Below are positions 12,180-24,125 of a stretch of DNA of 64,000 bases, one piece after another; within the stretch, counting starts at the first letter, position 1; every line of letters begins with the position of its first letter. The stretch is from Myxocyprinus asiaticus (lineage: Eukaryota > Chordata > Actinopteri > Cypriniformes > Catostomidae): assembly GCF_019703515.2 (NCBI RefSeq), contig NC_059358.1, positions 49,370,594-49,434,593 of the forward strand, written 5' to 3'. The notes beneath the pieces are model-generated. The model did not search any database, was not told the DNA's origin, and was given only the letters and a program-made list of their open reading frames with translations. A program made the position numbers and the translations under genes.

Positions 12180-12713
12180 CGCTCATGTTATTTCTTCCTG
12201 CATTGCATGCCACATGTTTACTATTGCTTCTTCCGTCAGCATTGAAGGATTTACATGTGATAAATGTAAAGAATTAGTGAGGCTGACAGAGCAGGTTAAT
12301 GAGTTATGCATCTGAACATTATTGGAGGTCAGTGAGAAAGAGAAGCCGGTAGATACTGTTTCGGATGCAGGTATTCGGATGCAGGTAGTACAGTGAGCAA
12401 CACACACACTTTTGTTCCGGCTGTAGAGCCCCCACAGCAGGGCATTTGGGTGACATCTTGGCAGCATACTCGCTCAGCAAAGCGACACCACTCTCCCATT
12501 CCTGTTAGGGTTTCCAATCGATTCTCCCCACTCATTGATGCACCCACTGAGAATCATGTTGAAAGAGCCTTAATAATTGGTGATTCTACTGTTAGGAAAG
12601 TGGAAATAGAAACTCCAGCCAATATTGTTAAATGCATTTCGGGGGCTCGGGCATCTGACGTAATAAAATATAAAATTTACAAGTGCTGGCTAATGCTAAA
12701 CGGTAAAACTTGA
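12180..12713 (+). pseudogene. CR1 ORF1 with GDS(L)-type esterase-like domain
   Basis: The start carries FTCDKCKELVRLTEQVNEL, which looks like the Cys-containing coiled segment of CR1 ORF1 proteins. A 106-codon open stretch (12393-12713) then includes [12 protein letters not shown] followed by [10 protein letters not shown]. The GDS block matches the nucleophile motif of SGNH hydrolases; esterase domains are an established feature of CR1-like ORF1 proteins. The domain is cut off after about 40 residues, where sequence runs into poly(A) at 12712-12730, so the catalytic Asp/His block is missing. In-frame stops occur near 12312 and 12394. Confidence 0.72.
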
Positions 12714-13591
12714 AAAAAAAAAAAAAAAAAATACAATAAATAAATAAACATCATATAAAGGTAGGGCTACTAAACATTAGATCTCTTTATACCAAAGCAC
12801 TAATTGTAAATGAAATTATTACAGATCATAGTTTGGATGCGCTCTGTTTGACTGAAACCTGGCTTAAACCAGATGAATATATTAGTTTAAATGAATCTAC
12901 TACCCCATATTATTGTTATAAACATGAGCCTCATCTGAAGGGTCGAGGAGGAGGTGTTGCTACAATTTAAAGTTAAGTTTTTGGTGTTACTCAGTGGACA
13001 GGATATAAGTTTAAGTCTTTTGAACTAATAATGCTTAATGTGACACTGTCAGACATAAATAAAGAATCTCTGTCATCTTTTGCCCTTGCTGCAATATATA
13101 GATCACCCAGGCCGTACTCTGATTTCCTTGGTGAATTTGCAAATTTTCAGATCAGATCTAATAATTAATGTAGATAGAGCTTTTTATTGTTGGTGACTTC
13201 AACATTCAAATAGATAATGAAAATGACACATTGGGATTAGCATTTATCAATATTCTCAACTCTCTAGGAGTCAGACAAAATGTGACAGGGCCAACTCATC
13301 GCCATAATCACACACTAGATTTAATTCTGTCATATGGTGTTGATGTTGATACTATAGAAATTCTACCACAGTGTCTCATAATTTTCCTCACGAGCAACTT
13401 CAATCCTTCACTGTCATAGGTCATGAAGAGCTAACAAAACTTATCAAAAAATCAAAAGCCATAACATGTATGTTAGATCCAATACCAACTAAGCTCTTAA
13501 AAGAGGTATTCCCCATAATCTCAGAACCTCTTATTATTATTCATCGCTATCCTTAGGACATGTCCCAAGAAACTTAAAAATGACAGCTATC

Positions 13592-14021
13592 GGGGCCTGG
13601 GTAGCTCAGTGGTAAAAGACGCTGGCTACCACCCCTGGAGTTCGCTAGTTTGAATCCCAGGGTATGCTGAGTGATTCCAGCCAGGTCTCCTAAGCAACCA
13701 AATTGGCCTGGTTGCTAGGGAGGGTAGAGCCACATGGGGTAACCTCCTCATGGTCACTATAATGTGGTTCGTTCTCGGTGGGGCGCGTGGCGAGTTGAGC
13801 GTGGATGCTGCGGTGGATGGCGTGAAGCCTTCACACGCGCTATGTCTCCATGGCAACACGCTCAACAAGCTACGTGATAAGATGCGCGGGTTGGCAGTCT
13901 CAGACGCGGAGGCAGCTGGGATTCTTCCTGCACCACCCAGATTGAGGCGAATCACTATGCGACCACAAGGACTTAAAAGCACCAAAATTCCAAATTGGGT
14001 AAAAAAAAAAAAAAAAAAAAA
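13592..14021 (+). mobile_element. tRNA-headed SINE with 5-bp target duplication
   Basis: The 430-bp element sits in CR1 ORF2 and is flanked by CTATC at 13587-13591 and 14022-14026. Excising it restores the CR1 reading frame. The head resembles a tRNA: an A-box-like TAGCTCAGTGGTAAAAGA and a B-box-like AGTTTGAATCCC, which would form the internal pol III promoter. A CpG-rich body follows and it ends in an A-tract of about 21. I do not recognise the exact family; long bodies of this kind occur in cypriniform SINEs. Confidence 0.88.
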
Positions 14022-14324
14022 CTATCAAACCGCTTATTAAGAAGCCACAGCTTGATCCTGGAGAACTGGCTAATTACAGACTGATTTCAAATCTACCATT
14101 TATGTTGAAAATACAAGAAAAGGTCCTCCCATCTATGTTCATTTATACAGAGAAATGGTATATATGAACAATTTCAGTCAGGATTTAGGCCCCATCACTG
14201 TACAGAGACTGCATTTATCAGAGTTACAAATGACTTGCTCTTATCATCTGATCGTGGCTGCATTTCACTTCTAGTGCTTTTAGATCTTAGTGCTGCCTTC
14301 GACACAATAGATCACAAATTCTCT

Positions 14325-14392
14325 TGAATATAATATAATTATAATTATTATAATTATAATTATAATTATAAAAAAATAATTTATTATAAATT
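14325..14392. repeat. Near-perfect ATAATTAT palindromic tract
   Basis: A 68-bp run of TATAATTATAATTA-like units interrupts the CR1 RT between DTIDH and the following RT block. It could form a cruciform and has probably expanded after insertion. Confidence 0.8.
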
Positions 14393-15151
14393 ATGAATAG
14401 GCTGGAGAATTATGTTGGCATTAATGGACATGCATTAGCATGGTTTAGGTCCTATTTAGCAGACTGCTACCACTTTGTATGTGTAAATGAGGAATTGTCA
14501 GATCAAACAAAAATTAAGTATGGAGTGCCACAGGGATCAGTTTTTAGGGCCTCTGCTTTTCTCCTTATACATGCTTCCCCTGGGAGATATTATCAGGAAT
14601 CATGGAATAAGTTTTCACTGTTCTGCCGATGATACCCAACTTTATATTTCTTCTAAACCCAATGAAAATTCACAATTCTCCAAATTAGCAGAGTGCATCA
14701 TTGAAATCAATGATTGGATGGCCAGAAATTTCCTTCAACTAAATTCCGACAAAATAGAGGTACTAATTATTGGACCAGAAACCTCTAAATATAAGCCGCT
14801 AAAATATAATTTGACTCTCGATGGATGTACTGTTACGTCGTCTTATACAGCAAAGAACTTAGGTGTTATATTTGATACCAATCTGTCCTTTGAAAATCAA
14901 ATTTCCAATGTTTGTAGAATAGCATTCTTCTACCTCAGAAATATTTCTGAGTTACGACACATGCTCTCTGTTGCTGATGCCGAAAAACTAATTAATGCGT
15001 TCATGACCTCAAGACTAGATTATTGTAATGCATTGCTAGGAGGATGTCCAGCAAGCTCAATGAATAAACTTAATTTGGTTCAAAATACAGCTTCCAGAGT
15101 GCTGACTACAACCATGAAATATGACAATTGTATCATCGTTACACTGACTAC

Positions 15152-15745
15152 TGTTGTGGAGCATGGAAAACGTTTCTTCCCCTCTCTGTAAGAAAACTCT
15201 CAAAGTCAGGAGTTCCAGGTGTCAAATGTTAGAGTTTATTGAACATATCAACAAACCCGAGATGTCAGCTGAGATCTGACTTGCTCGGTCAAAACCTTCC
15301 TGTCTTATACAGTGTGTTATCTAGCAATACCTCATGCTTACGCCCTCTTAATATTTTTTGTACCAAACGGTTTCAGCTCACCACCATTATTTCACAGAGC
15401 CTCTGACTTAATTTTAATGGTGGAAACCTGGCTTTTAGTTCCTTTTTAAAAAATAACCTTTTATATTCATTTATTATGAAGGTATACATTTTGAGTAATC
15501 AATACATCACAATCTGAGCAATATTTTGATTATTGGTTGTGTTAATCTTTAACTTTGCTGTATTTCCCAGAGTTTTCTCATGTTTTAGTACCATTGTCTC
15601 TGTCACAGCTGAGTGCACAGAGCATTCTTGCAACATCAGCGCTTTCAGCGTCCTCAAATGCCCTTTCCCAGGTCACACACAGTCCAGGCTTTCTATGCTA
15701 GTTCTTTTTTTATAATTTAGTACATTTTAATAAAAAATCTACTAT
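15152..15745 (-). mobile_element. LTR-like insertion in CR1 ORF2
   Basis: A 594-bp block is flanked by ACTAC at 15147-15151 and 15746-15750 and splits the CR1 C-terminal RT region. The left end reads TGTTGTGGAGC. On the minus strand this becomes a terminal ...CCACAACA preceded by AATAAACTCTAACATTTGAC, which looks like the polyadenylation and U5 part of a retroviral LTR in minus orientation. The opposite end (…CTACTAT) does not give the expected TG, so either the boundary is mutated or the call is wrong. Confidence 0.5.
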
Positions 15746-15999
15746 ACTACCTGTTAAATTTCATATTAATTTTAAAATTCTGTTAACTACATACAAAGCT
15801 TTGAATGGTCTAGAACAGTACTTAGGTGACCTTCTGAAACGATATATTCCACCACATTCATTACGATCACAAAATTCTGGCTTGTTAATAATTCCACGAA
15901 TATCAAAATCCATAAAAGGAGGTAGATCCTTTTCATATTTGGCTCCTAAACTATGGAATAGTCTCCCTAACATTGGTCAGGACCCAGTTTTTTATGTTT

Positions 16000-18756
16000 A
16001 TCACCTATATTGATGACCGCCCCATCACCTAAAATACAGAGTCTGGGGCAAAAAGAAATTTGAGTGTCCAATACATCACACATAAAACTCTGAACTTTCA
16101 ACCAAAATTCTTGAATCTTAGCACACCCAAAAACCATGGATTGTGTCTCCATCTTCTGATTGGCATCGCCAGCAGGTAGGTGTGTCTTTAAGACCAAGCT
16201 TATATAATCTAGAGGGGGTCCAATAGAATCTATGTAAAATGTTCAATTGCATAAGGTGAAGCCTTGCATCTCTAGATTGACATTTTTTAGAATCCTAGCC
16301 CACACTTTCTCCTCTAATACCAAGTTTAAATCTTTCTCCCATAATCTCTTGACAGAAGTTAAGGCTCCATCTCCCAGACTCTGAATTAACAGGGAGTAAT
16401 ACACTGCATGACCTTTTCCAAAAGAAGTAATCACCTCTCCCAGAGTATCTGCCACTTTAGGGGTGTGTGAACTACTCCCAAAAATATTACAGAGCAGGTG
16501 GCGCAGCTGTAAATACCTAAAGAACTGAGATCTGGGAACCTCAGTGTTGAACCAAATTTTCAAAAGATCTAAACACTCCACTTTCACCAAGTGTAGTAAC
16601 CCCCTACACTTAGACTAGGCATAGATCTAGTGGGGTCGGAAACTAATATCAAAATATCATCTACGTAAAGTAAAAGCTTATGCGCCACACCTCCTGCCGT
16701 CACCCCTGGAAAATCATCCTCCTTTCTTATCGTGGCTGCTAATGGTTCCAGGGCAAGACAGAACAATAATGGGGAAAGAGGGCAACCCTGCCGAGTGCCC
16801 CTATCCACAGTAAAATAATCTGAAATTAATCCATTTGTTCGTACAGCTGCTACATGGTGTCTATAAAGTAACTTAATCCATCCAATAAAAGTATTTCTGA
16901 ACCCATATATTTCCAAAATCTTAAAAAGATAATCCCATTCTACCATATCAAATGCCTTTTCGGTGTCAAGTGAGATGGCAGCGACCGGAGTCTGATCATT
17001 CACCACTGACCACATGATATTAATGAAACGCCTAATGTTGTCAGAAGAGCTGCGGCCCCTAATAAACCCCACCTGATCTATATGTATAAGAGATGTCATA
17101 ACTTTACTTAATCGGTTAGCCAGAATTTTTGCCTAAATTTTTACATCTAGCTGGATCAGGGAAATTGGATGGTAACTTTTACACTCGCTTGGATCTTTGT
17201 CTTTTTTAAGAATCAGACAGATCCGGGATTGTGTCGTGGTTGGCGGAAGCTTTCCATTCTTTAATGATTCCGAATAAACTTCTAACAAAAGTGGAGCCAG
17301 TTCTGTAGCATAAGATTAAAAAAATTCTGCAGTAAAGCCATCTGGCCCCGGAGCCTTGCCAGTAGGCAGGGCCTTAATTACCTCATCAAGCTCCTCCAAG
17401 GTTATCTCAGAATCAAGAGAATTTTTTTGCTCCGTCGTCAGTTTAGGGAGTTCTAATGGTTCCACAAAGTTTCTAATATCTTCATCAGTAGACGAAGACG
17501 TGGAACTATAGAGATCAAGATAGAATTCTTTAAAGGGATTATTAATATCAATGGCCGAGGTAAATATTTCACCACCAGCAGATTTCACTGAGGGAATGGT
17601 AGAAAAAGACTCTCTCTGCTTTATATATCTAGCCAAAATCTTCCCTGCTTTGTCCCCTGACTCAAAGTATGACTGTCTTTCCCTGAATAGCCAAAACTCC
17701 ACCTTCCGCAACAAAATAGTATTATATCTGTATTTCAAACGGGTTAATTCTCTGAGGCCATCAGACGACATTCGGCACTTCAGCTCTGCTTCAGCACTTT
17801 TAATATTCCCTTCCAACTCCACGAGTTCTCGTGCTTTGGATTTTTTGGTGAATGAGGCATACTGTATGATCCGACCCCTAAGAACTGCCTTAAGTGCCTC
17901 CCAAGCCACGCCCACCGAGGACCAGCGTGGCTTGGGAGGCACGTTCCATATAAACATTGATTTCATCCTTTAACATTTGTTGGCGTTCAGGATTTTGCAA
18001 AAGGGATACATTAAAATGGCAACTATATGATTTCCTTTTCTCCATATGTGGCAACACCTCTAAACTCACCAGGGTGTGATCTGACACTAAAATGTTTCCA
18101 ATTGAGCAATAAACAACAGATGAAATGAGGGCCTTAGATATAATAAAAACAATCTATTCTACAAGAAATCTATGGACTGATGAAAAATATTTATAGTCCC
18201 TACCAGATGGGTTCAAAAGTCTCCAAATATCTGTAAGTCCAAGATTTTTACACATCCTGTGAAATGTCAATGTTGCTCAGGGGGCTTAAACACTTTTGCT
18301 TCACTATCATCAAGGACTGAGTCCATCAAAAGATTAGTCTCCTCCCAATATTATATCATGAGGGGTGGCAGCGGCTTGCAACATCCCTTCAAGATCTATA
18401 AAACTGCCCTGATCATCAACGTTAGGTGCATACATATTAGCGAAAATAAGACTTTGCCCCTGAATTTCTGCTAAAACAATAATGACTCTTCCTAATTTAT
18501 CTTTAATCTGTTTGAGACATTTGAATTGTAGATGCTTACTTATCAGTGTCATGACTCCCCTGCCCTTACTTGAGCCAGCACTAAAGAAAACATGTCCACC
18601 CCATATCTTCCCAAATTTTCCAGCTTCCTGGGGTGAAAGATGCGTTTCTTGAAGAAACACTATATAATATTTCTTATGCTTAAGAAGATAAATAACCTTT
18701 CTTCTTTTTATGGGGTGCCCCAACCCATTCACTTTCCACGTGGAGAGACAATGCAC
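16000..18756 (-). pseudogene. L1 ORF2: endonuclease, RT and C-terminal domain (copy B)
   Basis: ORF2p nicks DNA and primes reverse transcription at the nick. The endonuclease starts MHCLSTWKVNGLGHPIKR at 18756 and runs to IILGGD. The linker (216 codons, 17966-17316) ends TGKAPGPDGFTAEFF, the entry to RT. RT at 17099-16584 has QVGFIRGRSSSDNIR, AISLDTEKAFD, QGCPLSPLLF and the catalytic YVDDIL. The C-terminal part follows at 16590-16243 and 16197-15967. Frameshifts near 18330, 17970, 17310-17100 and 16600 break it. An inverted GTGGCTTGGGAGGC repeat at 17899-17941 duplicates local sequence. Confidence 0.88.
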
Positions 18757-19129
18757 TCATATTAACATTTGACATTTTGACATAATAGAAAAAATAGATT
18801 CCGTGTCAAAAAATAAATAAATAAATAAATAAATAAAAAAACTATAAGACCACATTCCAACATTATTGCAACAATCAAACCCCAAACTTCCCCCCGAACC
18901 AAACAAACAGAAAAAGGAAAAAACTTGCTCATTAACCCTGCGCAAGACAACATCAACTGGCATCCATCCCTATAAACTCAAACAGTCCATGTACTCCTAC
19001 AAGAGCCCCCGCGACAACTTTGCCATCGGATTGCTCAAGTCCGGTGTTTCTATAAAAATTTTGTGAGACAATATTACACAAAAAAGATAATCTCTAAAAC
19101 AAAGAATGTGTAGATTCATCCACATAACT

Positions 19130-19470
19130 GTCCCGATGGTGTGTTCCTCCACAAAACAAACTCCAGACGCTAGATGGAACCAGCAAAAAAAAAAAAAAAA
19201 AAAAAAAAAAGGCGCTCAGTTTCCTCGGACAGTCGAGTGAATGTTCAGTGAGCTGGCCCATTCAGCTGCTACATGAGTGCAACAAATGACCTAATCTCTC
19301 CAGTGACTTGCAAGAAATACTCCACAAAACAAACTCCAGCCAATAGGAGGCATAAGCACAAAGAATGTGCAAATTCACCCACAAAAATGTCCCGAAGGAG
19401 TGTTACTTCACAAAACAAATTCCAGCCGCTAGGCGGAACCAGCACAAAAAGAAACAAAAAAGGCACTCAG
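19130..19470 (-). repeat. Degenerate tandem repeat in the L1 ORF1-ORF2 spacer
   Basis: The unit CACAAAACAAACTCCAG plus CGCTAGGCGGAACCAGC occurs near 19150, 19325 and 19413, separated by TTCACCCACA.AA.TGTCCCGA-type sequence. The same unit occurs once at 4288-4345 in copy A. This marks the spacer between ORF1 and ORF2 and shows that it varies in copy number between L1 copies. Confidence 0.7.
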
Positions 19471-19483
19471 TTTCTCAGTGGAG

Positions 19484-19551
19484 GTGTCAGCTTGAGCACA
19501 TAAGTGTCTTTTAATGTCTCCAGAGCCTGAGGATTTCGAATTCTTTGACAT
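19484..19551 (-). pseudogene. L1 ORF1 N-terminus remnant (copy B)
   Basis: The minus-strand ATG at 19551-19549 opens MSKNSKSSGSGDIKRHLC, a basic Ser-rich N-terminus typical of L1 ORF1p. After about 22 codons it runs directly into spacer repeats, so the coiled coil, RRM and C-terminal domain are deleted. Confidence 0.6.
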
Positions 19552-19599
19552 ATTGTCCTCCTAGAACAATTATGGAACAGAGTGTATCGAATCTCACTG

Positions 19600-22428
19600 G
19601 TTTATGACATTAATAGTTTTAAAACTAGCAAAGTGCGCAGAGCTCGCCGTTCATACGTCCGAACCTCGCATGACGTCACTTCAATATCCCTCGGGCTGTA
19701 TTCTTGCTTTTTAGGTGTTAGCAATAGTGCTAGTGAACTTAAAAATTCATTAGCACAAATAAAAATGTATCAGACATTAATGTATGATCAACATTTTCTC
19801 ATTTTGTTATTATTTACAGTGGTATATACATACTGTAGATGGCATGCAACAAGGCAAGAGCTCATTCAAATAATCACTTAATTACATAATCTGCTTCAAT
19901 TTGATTTTTTAATTGAATATTGTACGTAAAACTATCCCACTCATTCTTTTTTCTTTATTTGCTCTAAAGTATCCTGTCACTGTTTTAATGAGTGAAAAAC
20001 AACTCCAAATGATTCAGTGCATTAGTTAGCTTTTGGCATGGTTTCCATTTCATTTTGAAATGATAGCACAGGACATTTAACCAGTCAGGAAGAAAGAGCT
20101 AGGTACCATCCACAGCCAATCAGGTGAGAATCTATATAGTATGTTCCCTTTCCATTTTCACTGACTTGTCATTGTTGTTTTTTTTTATTTGTTCTTTTGT
20201 TTTCAGATTTGTTGTTCCTGGCCACTGTAGTAAAGGATACATGCAATGCAGCCATAGATTCTGGCCCAAATTAGGTATCATAGAAATCATGAGAATGTTG
20301 AGATTTAAGAAATGGTCTTCATTTCAGGACAGCACCTATAGCTGAGTTTCCATTCACGTATTTATCACATAAAAACGGCTAAATGGAAACACCAAGATGC
20401 AAATAAAATCTCCAGAATGTGCATAAAAAACATTTACGCTCACCTAAGGTGGATACATTTTTTTATTCGATAAGAAGAAATGCACATATACTCTGATGGA
20501 AACACAGTTACCAAATAAACTCCTATTGAATATAGTAGGAATACAAGATGTGCGTAAAAAAGACAATTTATTCATATCTGGACAAACCAGCGGACAAATA
20601 ATTGCATCTGAAACATTGCTCTGGTCATCCTAAAATACTGGTGTCCTGAGAATCCAAAGCCTGCATAGAGTTTGCAGAGAAAATAAGTATATTAATAAAC
20701 TTAAACTGTGCCGAGGAGTAGGTTTATTGACACATTTGAAAAAATATTTTATAGATCTGCACGGTAAAGTCATAAGGAAGGAGGAACGCCCACACATAGT
20801 GCTCCCAGAACTGTGTGATGCACTGGTCTCTCCCAGACAAGAGACAGGTTCTTTAGAATGTTTTGTCTGCATGCACTTAACCACGAGTATTTTATAATAA
20901 ATGATTAAATGTGGCTAGAATTACCGTGAAATTGACAACTGTTCTTTTGAACACAAGGGATGGAAGCGCGGCTTTATTTTTTACATTGTTTCACGATATT
21001 CTGATTCTAGCTTATGATGCCTTTTGGTGTAGCGAAACTCGCCAATGTCTGGAGTAATTTTCAGAGCTTCTGTTTTCTACTACACTGCTACATTCAATTT
21101 TTTCTTTTATTCACAATTATAATATTTTACCACTATATATTTCATATAATCATTGTGACTGTTGTGAGCGATTTGTATCAAGAAGTTTTAGATTACAGTT
21201 TTCTCAGGTATAATGAAATTACAAATTTCTGTCTAGCATCCCTCCAGCTGACCACATTGTGGTTAGTCTTTCTCCAAAACGTTACACATTACACAATACT
21301 TTTGAGGTTAATTGCACTTTGCTTCTTCTCCAGAAGTATCAACAGTTACTTTTTGTCATCTTAACATTTTGTTAAACTTCCTATGAAATGTAAGCCATGT
21401 GGGTGTGTCTAATGTGTATAGCTCATAAAATGGCTGGAAACTTTTTGAAAGACTTTTCAGCATTTGTTCTGCACACTTACCTAAACACTCTGTGGGGTTG
21501 CGGCGGCGACTGGGGTGCTATTTCAGCCCCAGCGTGAATTCGGAGAGTTCGTCAGCTGTAAAATGAAAGCAGTGGAGTGCAGTGAGAAAATGTATTAGCC
21601 TCGCTGTGATAAGAGGAGCCCTCAGCGAGCAATGCACGCCTTCAGCAGGGAAAATAACCACTGGACAAATTGTTTTTGCTACATTAAGTACCTGTTACTT
21701 TATTTCACAGATGGAAAACAATAACGCAGGCTCTGGGGTTTGGAACCAGCATTGTGTGGTGGATCGTACAGACATAGATTTCTATAAATATCCATTAAGT
21801 CTTTATGAGGAAAGTGATTTTCGAAAGAACTTTGAGCTCAAAGAAAGTCAGCCAATTGACTAATACAATATACTATGATAGATGACAAAGTGCCTGGCGG
21901 GCAGTCGATAGGCTACTGAGGGAAATCAAGCCAAATATCTATGTTAATAAAAATAAAATAAGAAGGAGGGTATATTTTCACTCCACGGATGGAGCAGGTT
22001 TTTTTTTTTTAATTAATGACTGTGCCACCGTGTAGAGCGGCGTAAATTAAATTAGTGTGTCAGATGTGCGGTGATTTATACATTTGGACTGATCTAAGAG
22101 GCCGGCAGAGCAGCTATGACACCCTGACAAGCCAACGATGTATATGAAAAATGAGCCAATACAACAGCACTAAATAAGAGAGTTTCAAAGGCAAATGCAG
22201 CCTAGTCAAGAAAAAAATAAAAATAACACAAGTACTTAAAAGTATAACGAATGGACACTATGTAAAAATGCCCCCAAGTTTTGACTGATTGCCGAGACCA
22301 AATCATTCAGCATCTCTATGAAGTGCAGGATGGCGTGTGAGTGTGGCACTCTCCATTTAAGCCAGATATTGAGCCGTCTCTCTCCAGATGACATATTTAT
22401 CCAGTTGTGGACAGAAGTCTGTTGTATG
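19600..22428. other. Non-coding region with candidate conserved elements
   Basis: No ORF resembles a known protein. At 20340-20540 a decayed repeat begins AGCTGAGTTTCCATTCACG and includes AAATGGAAACACCA twice, probably a non-autonomous DNA element without identifiable ends. Two stretches look non-repetitive and constrained by eye: 21560-21720 and 21980-22420, the latter with TAATTAATGAC and GTAAATTAAATTAG homeodomain-like words. Confidence 0.3.
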
Positions 22429-23278
22429 CAGGGTTGGGAGGGTTACTTTTGAAATGTATTCCACTACAGATTACAGAATACATGCTGTAAAATGTAATTT
22501 GTAATGTATTCTGTTAGATTACTCAAGGTCAGTAACGTATTCTAAATACTTTGGATTACTTCTTCAGCACTGGTAGATTTTTTCAATTGTTTTGACTATA
22601 AACATTCTGCCAGTTCAGTAAGACAAAATACACATGTTAAAAATACATTCTTTGAAAACCTAAAAATCTCATCCAGTGTTGTTTCTAAAACAAGATCAGT
22701 CTAATTAATCTTGTTTTAAGTATTTTTAGATATTTTTACAGGAAAACAATACAAATATTATTATCAAGAGTAAGATTTTTGCCCTAACATCATAGGTCTT
22801 ACTAGAAAAAAGAAATTATGATCTAACGTGAATTTTCTTGATAAAAAAATATAATCGTCCCTGGTAACATCTGCATGTAAAATGGCTAGAAATAGCATTT
22901 TAGCTTAGCGTAAATCTGACAGTTTACACAAGGTTTATTTCTATTTCTTCTGCTCCAAACTTACTTTAAACTTAACTTCTCTGTCTGCCTGTATGAATGT
23001 AACACATCATAAGAAAGTGTTTCACCACTGTTCAAATGCACTTTTAATTGTATCATTTATATGTGTAAATGTTTTCCATCTGAAAGGACTAAATATTAAA
23101 TGAAACAAATAACAATAAAATGCAAAGTAATCTCTTCAGTAATCTAAATACTTTTTGAATGTAACTGTATTCTAATGACCAATTATTTAAATTGTAACTG
23201 TAGTGGAATACAGTTACTTATATTTTGTATTTTAAATACATAATCCCGTTACATGTATTCCGTTACTCACCAACCCTG
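22429..23278. mobile_element. hAT-like non-autonomous element with 8-bp target duplication
   Basis: The 850-bp element starts CAGGGTTGGGAGG and ends CACCAACCCTG. It is flanked by GTTGTATG at 22421-22428 and 23279-23286. The subterminal regions are inverted relatives rich in TGTATTCCACTACAG and TAATCTAAATAC. The 8-bp duplication with CAGGGTTGG ends is diagnostic of the hAT superfamily. There is no transposase, so it needed an autonomous relative. Confidence 0.92.
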
Positions 23279-23329
23279 GTTGTATGTTATCGAAACAGAA
23301 ACATTCATCACAGATTAATACAAGGATGT

Positions 23330-23665
23330 GAAGACAGCCGCTCTGTTTTTGTTGTTTTTCTTTTCTTTTTTTTTAGGCTCTGATGAAAAATAGTTTGCTT
23401 TTTTGGCACTCAGCAGATTTAGAGGAACCAATAATTGCTCTGCTGATGTGACCGAAGCCCTCAGGTCCCGCCACCCAATGATGGAGTGCGATGAAGTGCT
23501 TTTTATGTATTAAAAGGGGTCAAATTTCATTTTTCCCCCCTTCAAATTCCTCTTTTTTCATTTAGCCTGTGGTTTCAGCAGAAAAAATTATTATGTGGAA
23601 AGAGACCAACAATAGATAATATAAAAAGGCCCCTCACAGAACACTAGGTGATCATCGGGCAATGG
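23330..23665. other. Candidate conserved non-coding element 3
   Basis: The sequence is non-repetitive (GCTCTGATGAAAAATAG through CACTAGGTGATCATCG), with several AT-rich transcription-factor-like words and no ORF. It lies just right of the hAT-like element. The call is by texture only. Confidence 0.25.
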
Positions 23666-24034
23666 GCTGTTGATTGAGTCATATCGAATATGATCATACA
23701 GGAAATATGATCATACAGGAATGGTGTTACTTACGTTTTTCTATTTTTTATTATTATTTTACCCAAATTCTGAACCCTTTGTCAATCTTCAGACAAGTGC
23801 CAGCATGTGCAAATGTTCATGCCCCTTTGAACAAAGCACATTCGACGTATCATCCCTTTCGATGTACGGCTAATGAGATTCTATGTTAGCAAAGTGAAGT
23901 AATACCTCTTAAAAAGAGGAAATAAAACTGTTAATCAAACAAAATATTACAATAGGGTGAGTTTTATCATTCTTATTAATATGCTACTTTCAGTGATGAG
24001 ACTGCTGGGTCACTTACAGTATCTATTGGAGCAG

Positions 24035-24125
24035 AAAAAGTCAGTTCAGTTTTATTTGTATTGGGCTTTCCACACGTTTCATTTCAAAACAGCTTTACAG
24101 AAAGTCTTGTGTATAATGTGCAATA
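24035..24125 (-). mobile_element. CR1/L2-type LINE 3' tail, severely 5'-truncated
   Basis: On the minus strand it reads GTAAAGCTGTTTTGAAATG, then AAGCCCAATACAAATAAA and a GAACTGACT-like end. That is the usual 3' terminus of fish CR1-type LINEs, also seen in part at 59175-59205. No coding sequence remains. Confidence 0.65.

Larger units (their letters stand above)
12760..15972 (+). pseudogene. CR1 ORF2: endonuclease and reverse transcriptase
   Basis: The endonuclease begins about 12765 (LNIRSL, then LCLTETWLKPDEY), continues with RGGGVAT near 12950 and ends near 13390 after NVTGPTHRHNHTLDLILS. The linker and early RT run 13410-14330 (NLKMTAIKPLI rejoins perfectly if the SINE is removed; [24 protein letters not shown]). 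Central RT follows at 14393-15100, with KYGVPQGS, the active-site ADDTQLY and [10 protein letters not shown]. The C-terminal part at 15751-15975 (SLRSQNSGLL, LWNSLPN) follows the insertion. Frameshifts near 12970, 14320 and 14570 inactivate it. Confidence 0.85.
11760..15976 (+). mobile_element. CR1-clade LINE with esterase ORF1, nearly full length
   Basis: From left to right: a pyrimidine-rich 5' UTR (about 11760-12180), ORF1 (12180-12713), ORF2 with endonuclease and RT (12760-15970), then abrupt replacement by L1 copy B at about 15977. The 3' UTR is missing, so the L1 insertion or a deletion removed it. A SINE (13592-14021) and a 594-bp insertion (15152-15745) split ORF2. Related pieces lie at 58955-60330 and 24035-24125. 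Long 5' retention is unusual for LINEs, which are mostly 5'-truncated. Confidence 0.85.
15977..19600 (-). mobile_element. L1-clade LINE copy B
   Basis: This is the best preserved L1 here in overall order on the minus strand: ORF1 start (19551), tandem spacer repeats (19470-19130), ORF2 endonuclease (18756-18334), linker (17966-17316), RT (17099-16584) and C-terminal domain (16590-15980). Most of ORF1 is deleted. It abuts the truncated CR1 at 15976. An (AAAT)n tract is at 18807-18840 and a poly(A) tract at 19183-19210. Confidence 0.9.

Noticed and set aside
13592..13670. Possible tRNA gene
   Set aside because: A-box and B-box are present, but the sequence continues into a 430-bp body with an A-tail and target duplication, so it is a SINE head. 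The same applies at 56652.
21014..21364. Phe-rich 116-codon ORF as a membrane protein
   Set aside because: AT-rich sequence gives hydrophobic chance ORFs; there is no homology signal or conserved start context.
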